The notes under the pieces were generated by a model. It had not been told where the DNA came from, made no database searches, and saw only the letters and a list, made by a program, of their open reading frames with translations. The translations under genes were made by a program, and so were the position numbers. This document shows, one piece after another, positions 1 through 5,552 of a stretch of 10,906 bases of DNA. This DNA comes from an uncultured Lachnospiraceae bacterium. GTDB lineage: Bacteria; Bacillota; Clostridia; Lachnospirales; Lachnospiraceae. Every line of letters begins with the position of its first letter. The first letter of the stretch is position 1. The stretch is taken from the NCBI GenBank assembly GCA_947565255.1, contig CANOFI010000056.1, positions 1 to 10,906 of the forward strand. The letters are read 5' to 3'.

Positions 1-762
1 GGGGGTAATCCCGCAATTTTCCAGGACGGGGGTAAGAAACAGCACATAAATCATAATACCGGCTCCAAATACCACCGCAATGGCGCTGCTTACACGGACG
101 AACAGCTTACGTATCTTTCCTTTCAGAAACCAGGCCCACATATTGATTAAAACTACAGACAGTATGCCGCCAAGAAGATTAAGTGAAACCGTAAAGGTAT
201 ATCCTTCCAGTACATCCGCGGCAGTTCCGACAGAAAAGATATCCCAGGGGCAGAACGGCGTTCCGCGGAATAACAGTACAAAATAATTTACAATACCGGC
301 CAGAAATGTAATGGTATTTCCGATGATGATTGCAAATTTGTAACGGTTTGTAACAGCGAACGCAACCAGATAAACTGACAGATAAATAAAATAATTGCTG
401 ACAACAGCCGCCATCCGAATCCGAAACGGATTCTGAAACAGCCATTCTGTCAGGCAAAAGGAAACATATGGCAGCACTAACAGACTGATTATTCCTGCTA
501 TATGCCCTGCTTTTTCACTCAAAACCGGCCTGAAAAATGTAAATACAGCAATTCCGCTTGCCACAATCATACAAATAACAAGTGCGGCAATATCGGCAGC
601 CTCTGCCTGCCGGATCGCATCTTTGTTTGTCCAGATGCCGAACACATATAATCCAACAATGCAGACAACCCACACATACTTCAGAACATTCAGACAAATT
701 TCGCCATTTTTTTCTTTCCACTGTTTCAGTTTTCCCATTTTCTGCCGTACTCTGATAATCAT
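1..762 (-). CDS. LTA synthase family (membrane sulfatase-type) protein, N-terminal part, cut by window edge
   Basis: The frame is open from an ATG at 762 to base 1 with no stop, giving 254 residues of a longer protein. The start has an AAGGAG site 4 bases upstream (767-772); the next Met (residue 9) has no such site. After a basic, cytoplasmic-looking N-terminus there are about six or seven hydrophobic segments (roughly residues 26-44, 56-77, 87-105, 119-138, 143-163, 190-213, 224-244). The stretch FRGTPFCPWDIFSVGTAADV (about 165-184) resembles the conserved inter-helix loop of clostridial LTA-synthase-like proteins, as I recall that family. Such proteins carry a sulfatase-fold domain outside the membrane that transfers glycerol phosphate or a similar group from lipid to a polymer. 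That catalytic half lies beyond the window, so its Thr nucleophile and metal ligands cannot be checked. A different polytopic membrane protein remains possible. Confidence 0.7.
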   Translation of the reverse strand, partial: MIIRVRQKMGKLKQWKEKNGEICLNVLKYVWVVCIVGLYVFGIWTNKDAIRQAEAADIAALVICMIVASGIAVFTFFRPVLSEKAGHIAGIISLLVLPYVSFCLTEWLFQNPFRIRMAAVVSNYFIYLSVYLVAFAVTNRYKFAIIIGNTITFLAGIVNYFVLLFRGTPFCPWDIFSVGTAADVLEGYTFTVSLNLLGGILSVVLINMWAWFLKGKIRKLFVRVSSAIAVVFGAGIMIYVLFLTPVLENCGITP

Positions 763-776
763 AAAACTCCTTAATG

Positions 777-816
777 AAAAGTGCACATGCAACCACTTTC
801 TATGCTACATGTGCAC
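777..816 (-). terminator. Rho-independent terminator after nfnB
   Basis: On the minus strand the arms GTGCACATGTAGC and GTTGCATGTGCAC form a 13-pair stem with a 10-base loop, followed by TTTTC. The outer nine pairs are perfect. Two of the inner four are G-U, and these pair only in a minus-strand transcript (they are A-C mismatches in the plus-strand RNA), so the hairpin belongs to RNA read from nfnB. The T run is short (four), so termination may be incomplete. The last T is only 4 bases before the AAGGAG site of the next gene, leaving no space for a promoter between them. Confidence 0.65.
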
Positions 817-854
817 CGTTTTTGCTTTAGTATTCCAAATTTTCTTAAAATTAT

Positions 855-2240
855 TTATTTGTTTGATAAATATTCATGAATGCCCTTTGCGCCTGCTTTT
901 CCGGCACCCATCGCAAGAATCACCGTTGCAGCGCCAGTAACGGCATCACCGCCGGCATATACGCCTTCTTTTGATGTTTTGCCAAGCTCCTCGTCCGCAA
1001 CGATGCATTTCCACTTATTGACTTCCAGTCCTTCTGTCGTCGAAGAAATCAATGGATTCGGGGAAGTTCCAAGAGACATAATCACCGTATCTACCTCTAA
1101 CTCAAATTCCGAGCCCTCTATTACAACCGGACGTCTTCTTCCGGAGGCATCTGCCTCTCCCAATTCCATCCTGACGCACTTCATTCCCTTTACCCAGCCG
1201 TTTTCGTCTGCGAGAATCTCGGTAGGATTCGTCAGAAGGTCGAAAATAATGCCTTCTTCTTTTGCATGATGCACCTCTTCCACACGCGCCGGAAGCTCTT
1301 CCTCGCTTCTTCTGTACACAATATGTACTTCCGCACCAAGACGCAATGCTGTTCTTGCAGCGTCCATGGCCACGTTGCCGCCGCCGACAACCGCAACCTT
1401 CTTCCCGGCAACAATCGGCGTGTCATATCCATCTTCAAACGCTTTCATCAGATTGCTTCTTGTCAGGTATTCATTGGCCGAAAATACACCGTTGGCATTC
1501 TCACCCGGAATTCCCATAAACTTTGGAAGTCCTGCGCCAGAACCAATAAATACGGCGCTGAATCCTTCCTCTTCAATCAGCTGGTCAATCGTAACCGACC
1601 GTCCAATCACAACATTTGTCTCAATTTTCACACCGAGTGACTTTACATTCTCAATCTCTTCCCTGACCACCTTTTCCTTCGGAAGACGGAATTCCGGAAT
1701 TCCGTATACAAGCACGCCGCCCGGCTCATGGAGTGCCTCGAATATCGTCACATCGTATCCAAGCTTTGCAAGATCGCCTGCGCAGGTAAGCCCTGCGGGA
1801 CCGGAACCAATGACTGCAACCTTCTTTCCGTTCGGCTGTGCTGTCCTTTCCGGCTTGATTCCCTGTTCTCTTGCCCAGTCGGCAACAAAACGCTCTAATT
1901 TGCCAATAGAAACCGGCTCGCCCTTTATGCCGCGGATGCATTTTCCTTCACACTGGCTCTCCTGCGGGCATACACGTCCGCAGACTGCCGGAAGCGCCGA
2001 AGACTGGCTGATTACTTTGTAGGCCTCTTCTATGTTTCCTTCTTTTACCTGCGAAATAAAATCGGGAATATTGATTGCTACCGGACACCCTTTGATGCAC
2101 TGTGCATTTTTACAATTCAGGCATCTGGTGGCTTCCTCCATCGCTTCCTTCTGGTCATATCCGAGACAGACTTCTTCAAAATTCGCTGCGCGAACTTCCG
2201 GTGCCTGCTCTCTTACAGGTACTTTTTTCATTACATCCAT
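855..2240 (-). CDS. nfnB: NADH-dependent reduced ferredoxin:NADP+ oxidoreductase, large subunit NfnB (GltA/GltD-like)
   Basis: This 461-residue flavoprotein belongs to the family often labelled glutamate synthase small chain. The N-terminus carries a dihydropyrimidine-dehydrogenase-type iron-sulfur domain with Cys 40, 43, 48, 52 and Cys 87, 91, 97, 101, enough for two [4Fe-4S] clusters, although relatives replace one Cys ligand with an acidic or amide residue. A first dinucleotide fold (VAVIGSGPAG, 141-150) fits FAD. A second (VAVVGGGNVAMDAA, about 282-295, then VYRRSEEELPAR) fits NADP(H). The C-terminal YAGGDAVTGAATV (about 438-450) closes the FAD site. The length matches NfnB. In the known NfnAB complex, this subunit holds the bifurcating FAD and exchanges electrons with NADPH and ferredoxin in the cytoplasm. 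The start overlaps the nfnA stop (TAATG), and its GGAGGTGA site lies inside nfnA, so translation is probably coupled. No glutamate synthase large subunit is present, which argues against a GltD role. Confidence 0.88.
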   Translation of the reverse strand: MDVMKKVPVREQAPEVRAANFEEVCLGYDQKEAMEEATRCLNCKNAQCIKGCPVAINIPDFISQVKEGNIEEAYKVISQSSALPAVCGRVCPQESQCEGKCIRGIKGEPVSIGKLERFVADWAREQGIKPERTAQPNGKKVAVIGSGPAGLTCAGDLAKLGYDVTIFEALHEPGGVLVYGIPEFRLPKEKVVREEIENVKSLGVKIETNVVIGRSVTIDQLIEEEGFSAVFIGSGAGLPKFMGIPGENANGVFSANEYLTRSNLMKAFEDGYDTPIVAGKKVAVVGGGNVAMDAARTALRLGAEVHIVYRRSEEELPARVEEVHHAKEEGIIFDLLTNPTEILADENGWVKGMKCVRMELGEADASGRRRPVVIEGSEFELEVDTVIMSLGTSPNPLISSTTEGLEVNKWKCIVADEELGKTSKEGVYAGGDAVTGAATVILAMGAGKAGAKGIHEYLSNK

Positions 2241-3130
2241 TACTCGTCACCTCCACAATGCCCGCATCCGCCGTGATGGGTATCCCCTTCACGAGCCTTC
2301 AGTACTGCACGGCCTTCCGCTGTCTTATACATCTGCTGTCTCTTCATCGCCTCATCAAAATTGACTAGATGTCCGTCAAACTCCGGACCGTCCACACAGG
2401 CAAATTTCACCTCATCACCGACGGACAATCGGCATGCCCCGCACATACCGGTCCCGTCTACCATGATTGGATTCATGCTGACAATCGTTGGAATACCCAG
2501 CTCCTTTGTCAGAAGACAGACAAACTTCATCATGATCATTGGCCCGATTGCAACGCAGACATCATATTCCTTGCCCTCTTCCTTTACAAGGCTCTTAATG
2601 ACATCTGTACCCATTCCCTTCCGGCCGTAGCTTCCATCATCGGTCGTGATATACAGATTGCCGGCAACCGCCTTCATCTCATCCTCTAATATAATCAAAT
2701 CTTTGGTTTTGGAACCTACGATTACATCTACATCTACACCATGCTCCTTCATCCACTTTACCTGAGGATATACCGGCGCTGTTCCAAGTCCTCCCGCAAC
2801 AAATAAAATCTTCTTTTTCTTTAACGATTCAATGTCTTCTTCAATCAATTCAGAAGGATTTCCCAGCGGTCCCATAAAGTCACGGAATCCATCCCCTGCC
2901 TTCATATACTTCATTTTTTCCGTAGAGGCTCCGATAACCTGAACTACAATCGTGACCGTTCCCTTCTCGCAGTCATAATCGCAAATTGTCAGCGGAATGC
3001 GTTCCCCCTTCTCATCCATTTTCACAATCACAAATTGTCCGGGCTTGCAGGATTTTGCCACTCTCGGAGCTTCCACATCCATGAGAAAAATATTGTCCGC
3101 AAGCATCTCGGCGCGCGTAATCTTATACAT
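2240..3130 (-). CDS. nfnA: NADH-dependent reduced ferredoxin:NADP+ oxidoreductase, small subunit NfnA
   Basis: This 296-residue protein belongs to the dihydroorotate-dehydrogenase-electron-transfer/ferredoxin reductase-like family. RIPLTIC (44-50) is the FAD-binding R-x-P-L-T motif of the beta-barrel domain. LFVAGGLGTAPVYP (109-122) starts the NAD-binding domain. DGTGMCGACR (225-234) with Cys245 forms the [2Fe-2S] site: Cys230, Cys233 and Cys245 are visible, and Asp225 sits where an Asp ligand has been described in NfnA, to my recollection. In the known complex, NfnA takes electrons from NADH through FAD and passes them through the 2Fe-2S cluster towards NfnB. The protein ends in a His/Cys/Gly-rich tail (HHGGCGHCGG, 285-294) that none of these domains explains. 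The ATG at 3130 has AGGAGG 6 bases upstream. It is the first gene of the nfnAB unit, about 40 bases downstream of a strong predicted promoter. Confidence 0.88.
   Translation of the reverse strand: MYKITRAEMLADNIFLMDVEAPRVAKSCKPGQFVIVKMDEKGERIPLTICDYDCEKGTVTIVVQVIGASTEKMKYMKAGDGFRDFMGPLGNPSELIEEDIESLKKKKILFVAGGLGTAPVYPQVKWMKEHGVDVDVIVGSKTKDLIILEDEMKAVAGNLYITTDDGSYGRKGMGTDVIKSLVKEEGKEYDVCVAIGPMIMMKFVCLLTKELGIPTIVSMNPIMVDGTGMCGACRLSVGDEVKFACVDGPEFDGHLVNFDEAMKRQQMYKTAEGRAVLKAREGDTHHGGCGHCGGDE
2247..2254 (-). promoter_or_regulatory. Ribosome binding site of nfnB inside the nfnA 3' end
   Basis: GGAGGTGA on the minus strand lies 6 bases before the nfnB ATG and within the last codons of nfnA, which encode Gly-Gly-Asp. 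Together with the one-base TAATG overlap, it suggests that ribosomes finishing nfnA restart on nfnB, which would keep the two subunits near equal amounts. Confidence 0.75.
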
Positions 3131-3176
3131 AAATATCCTCCTATCATTAATTTATGGAACATTACCACTACCTTTT

Positions 3177-3205
3177 ATTGTATAACATTTTCACCCAAAT
3201 TTCAA
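3177..3205 (-). promoter_or_regulatory. Sigma-A-type promoter of nfnAB
   Basis: On the minus strand, TTGAAA (3205-3200) is separated by 17 bases from TACAAT (3182-3177). Both boxes are close to the consensus and the spacing is ideal. Transcription would start near 3170, giving a leader of about 40 bases before the nfnA ATG at 3130. I saw no riboswitch-sized structure in that leader and no obvious Rex-type operator. Confidence 0.75.
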
Positions 3206-3206
3206 C

Positions 3207-3222
3207 ATTTTCTTTCGAAAAT
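3207..3222. repeat. Short AT-rich inverted repeat just upstream of the nfnA -35 box
   Basis: ATTTTC-GAAA-GAAAAT on the minus strand is a perfect 6-base inverted repeat with a 4-base centre, ending one base before the -35 box of nfnA. It could be an operator half-site pair, but AT-rich palindromes this short also arise by chance. Confidence 0.3.
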
Positions 3223-3242
3223 AAGTCATTTTTTGTAATCTC

Positions 3243-3269
3243 CTGTAAAGAAATGGCACCCTTTTACAG
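3243..3269 (-). other. Hairpin spanning the stop codon of the zinc-ribbon gene
   Basis: The minus strand reads CTGTAAAAG, a 10-base loop, then CTTTACAG: eight base pairs with one bulged A. The left arm contains the TAA stop. It is not followed by a T run, so it is not a standard terminator. It may stabilise the 3' end of the fhs-folD transcript. I saw no better terminator between this gene and the nfnA promoter. Confidence 0.3.
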
Positions 3270-4631
3270 ACCGGAAAGATTAAATTCATTATTTCCGTTA
3301 TCCTGCGCCCGAAAGGCAACACCGGTATTTACATCTACCGCATAGGCATTTCCCTTCTCCTTTAAGCCTGCGTCCGTCTGCTGGTAGCATTTTACGATAT
3401 AGTAATCATTCGTTCCGATTTTACAGACCGTAACCGGCAGCAGTGTGCAGCCTTCCACCTCTGCCGTTTCCCCGGTTTCCTGCAGACGGTTCATCACGCT
3501 TCCCGTCGCCTGGGCCCATGAAAATTTGCCATTAATGCCCAAATCATATATTTTCATGGCAACCGGACTGGATATTCCGGTATACTGGTTCACATATACC
3601 GCCATAATCACATGGTTTCCCAGTATCATGTCAAATGGCTTTGTATATTCAATGGAATCCTGGGTCGGCACGGTTCCGTCAATAGTATAATATGCCTTGC
3701 AATTGGTAGGTACATTTGTAAATGTGATCTTTGACGCTTCTAAATAATTTCCGGTTTCGGGCGTAATTACCGGTGTTACCGGAACATTCAGGTTAACCTC
3801 GTATGTGGTAATCACCTCGTCGCTCAGTACTCCGTCCGCATTCAGTGCAACTGCACGCACAATGGTTGTACCCTCTCCGATCTGCAGTGCACCGGAATAT
3901 GGCGTAGATTGCTGTGTTGCCGACGTATTGTCCAATGTGTAAAAAATCTGTTCATTTTTGGCAGTGGTGATGTCCACTGTCAGCAATTCATTGTATGTGC
4001 CGGACTTATGACTAAATACCGGCTGGTTCAGCAAATGCTTTTCAAAAATGCTTTCTGTTTCTTTGCTGCTGTACGTTTTTGCCAGCTTCTGAATACCGTT
4101 CAAATCTGCTTTTTTCTCATACAGACTTACCAGTGTGCTGATGTCTTCTGCATTTAAAAGTCCTAATTCCGCTGCCTCTTCGTAATAGAAAATCGCACTG
4201 TTGTCATCACCGGATTCGATATAAACGCTGGCAAGCTTACAGAGCGCCGCTGATTTTGAAGCATCATCCTCCGCTTTATCCACCGCATTCTCAAAGGCTG
4301 TAATGGCGGATTTGTAATCTGCATTCTTCCAGAATTCCTCCCCCTTTTCTATCTGGGATGCAAAGGCACTTTTGTTCACTGAAGAAAAAGCTACTACAAT
4401 TATCAATATGACAACTCCGACAATTGCGGCAGACAATGCCGTGATTGCAGCAATCAGCTTTCTTTTTCTCTGCTTCGCCGTATCTTTCTTTTTTTCCAGA
4501 TGAAATTCTTCCCAATCATTGTCTAAAATTTCAATCTCTTCTTCTGAACGTTCTTCATTTAATTTTGCACGGCAAATCGGGCAAACCTCACAATTATCTT
4601 CTACTTTTGTTCCGCAATTCCTGCAAATCAT
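3264..4631 (-). CDS. Membrane protein with N-terminal zinc ribbon, TPR-like helices and two chitobiase/FN3-associated domains; function unknown
   Basis: This 455-residue protein starts with a zinc ribbon (Cys3, Cys6, Cys17, Cys20, with an extra Cys14). An acidic then lysine-rich stretch follows, and one membrane helix sits at about 58-85. After the helix come helical TPR-like repeats (about 88-186), with motifs such as YKSAITAFENAVDKA and SAIFYYEEAAELG. Two beta domains of the CHB_HEX_C/Fn3_assoc type follow (about 193-260 and 263-346), marked by IFYTLDNTSATQQSTPYSG and YYTIDGTVPTQDSIEYTKP. A C-terminal domain of about 100 residues is not recognised. The zinc ribbon should face the cytoplasm and the rest the outside. 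No catalytic domain is visible; a scaffold or envelope sensor role is a guess. ATG 4631 is preferred over the in-frame GTG at 4643 because it has a well-placed AGGTGA and puts the first CxxC right after Met. It follows folD by 57 bases without a terminator, so it is probably the last gene of the fhs-folD unit. Confidence 0.8.
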   Translation of the reverse strand: MICRNCGTKVEDNCEVCPICRAKLNEERSEEEIEILDNDWEEFHLEKKKDTAKQRKRKLIAAITALSAAIVGVVILIIVVAFSSVNKSAFASQIEKGEEFWKNADYKSAITAFENAVDKAEDDASKSAALCKLASVYIESGDDNSAIFYYEEAAELGLLNAEDISTLVSLYEKKADLNGIQKLAKTYSSKETESIFEKHLLNQPVFSHKSGTYNELLTVDITTAKNEQIFYTLDNTSATQQSTPYSGALQIGEGTTIVRAVALNADGVLSDEVITTYEVNLNVPVTPVITPETGNYLEASKITFTNVPTNCKAYYTIDGTVPTQDSIEYTKPFDMILGNHVIMAVYVNQYTGISSPVAMKIYDLGINGKFSWAQATGSVMNRLQETGETAEVEGCTLLPVTVCKIGTNDYYIVKCYQQTDAGLKEKGNAYAVDVNTGVAFRAQDNGNNEFNLSGL

Positions 4632-4639
4632 GTTCGCTG

Positions 4640-4645
4640 TCACCT
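4640..4645 (-). promoter_or_regulatory. Ribosome binding site that sets the zinc-ribbon gene start
   Basis: AGGTGA on the minus strand ends 8 bases before the ATG at 4631. The competing GTG start (4643-4641) lies inside this site and has only a weak AAAGAG upstream at short spacing, so the ATG is the better start. Confidence 0.6.
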
Positions 4646-4688
4646 GCTCTTTCTATTTTTATTTCCGGACAATCGGATTCATACCTAA

Positions 4689-5522
4689 TCATACAGACTG
4701 CACACAGTTCTTCATCAGCATCGCGATTGTCATCGGTCCCACGCCGCCGGGAACCGGCGTAATCGCACTGACCTTGTCCGCCACATTGTCAAAATCTACA
4801 TCCCCGCAAAGCTTTCCGTTTTCCTGCCTGTGAATTCCGACGTCAATTACAACGGCACCTTCCTTCACAAAATCTTCTTTTATAAATTTCGGTTTTCCAA
4901 GCGCTGCGATAAGAATATCTGCGCGTTTCGTCACCTCTTTTAAATTTTTCGTCCTCGAATGTGTCACGGTAACCGTTGCATTTTCGCGAAGCAACAGCAT
5001 CGCCATCGGTTTTCCGACAATATTGCTTCTTCCAACCACAACACATTCCTTTCCCTCTATTTCAATGCCGGAGCGCTTTAACAACTCAATCACACCGGCC
5101 GGCGTACAGGACAAAAATCCCTTTTGCCCGATGCTCATTGCCCCGACACTCTGCGGATGAAATCCATCCACATCTTTTTCTGGGGCAATTGCCTTAATGA
5201 TTACATCCTCATCGATATGTCCCGGAAGAGGAAGCTGTACGAGTATTCCATTGACCTTTTCATTTTGGTTCAGCCGCACAATTAATGCAAGCAGCTCTTC
5301 CTGGGACGTCTCTTCCGCAAGCTCATACGAAAGGGACTCGATTCCGATGTATGCACATGCATTTTTTTTGTTGCGCACATAGACGGAGGATGCGGGGTCC
5401 GCGCCCACCTGAATTACAGCCAGTGTAATTTCTTTTCCCATCCCGCTTAACTGTGCGACTTTTTCTTTTAATTCATCTTTCAGCTGCGCGGAAATTGCTT
5501 TTCCATCAATCAATTTTGCCAT
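4689..5522 (-). CDS. folD: Bifunctional methylene-THF dehydrogenase (NADP+)/methenyl-THF cyclohydrolase FolD
   Basis: This 277-residue cytoplasmic enzyme interconverts 5,10-methylene-THF, 5,10-methenyl-THF and 10-formyl-THF, usually with NADP(H). YVRNKKNAC (48-56) supplies the conserved Tyr48 and catalytic Lys52. VQLPLPGHID (95-104) supplies Gln96, and EKDVDGFHP (115-123) holds the folate-binding Asp119. GRSNIVGKP (164-172) is the dinucleotide-binding loop. PVPGGVGPMTIAMLM (256-270) is the C-terminal family signature. The length is normal and all key residues are present. The ATG at 5522 has GAGG about 9 bases upstream. It begins 30 bases after fhs ends, with no terminator between, so the two are almost certainly co-transcribed: Fhs supplies the 10-formyl-THF that FolD converts further. 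The cofactor preference is inferred from the family. Confidence 0.96.
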   Translation of the reverse strand: MAKLIDGKAISAQLKDELKEKVAQLSGMGKEITLAVIQVGADPASSVYVRNKKNACAYIGIESLSYELAEETSQEELLALIVRLNQNEKVNGILVQLPLPGHIDEDVIIKAIAPEKDVDGFHPQSVGAMSIGQKGFLSCTPAGVIELLKRSGIEIEGKECVVVGRSNIVGKPMAMLLLRENATVTVTHSRTKNLKEVTKRADILIAALGKPKFIKEDFVKEGAVVIDVGIHRQENGKLCGDVDFDNVADKVSAITPVPGGVGPMTIAMLMKNCVQSV

Positions 5523-5552
5523 TCTTATTTTCCTCTTTCCTTATTTTCTTTT

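Noticed and set aside
179..796. Two short minus-strand frames (179-457 and 515-796) as separate small genes
   Set aside because: They lie in other frames of the edge-truncated membrane protein, are Cys/Arg-rich and lack ribosome binding sites. The continuous frame from 762 to 1 explains the region better.
1366..2022. Long plus-strand open frame of 218 codons opposite nfnB
   Set aside because: It lies fully antisense to a gene with complete iron-sulfur and FAD motifs, and its product is Pro/Ser/Thr-rich as expected of a shadow frame.
855..2240. Glutamate synthase small chain (GltD) as the role of this gene
   Set aside because: No large glutamate synthase subunit is nearby, and the gene overlaps an NfnA-type partner.
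3131..3206. Rex redox-repressor operator before nfnA
   Set aside because: No TTGT...ACAA-type palindrome is present around the promoter.
4632..4688. Terminator or promoter between folD and the zinc-ribbon gene
   Set aside because: No stem followed by a T run and no good -35/-10 pair were found. Read-through from folD is the simpler reading.
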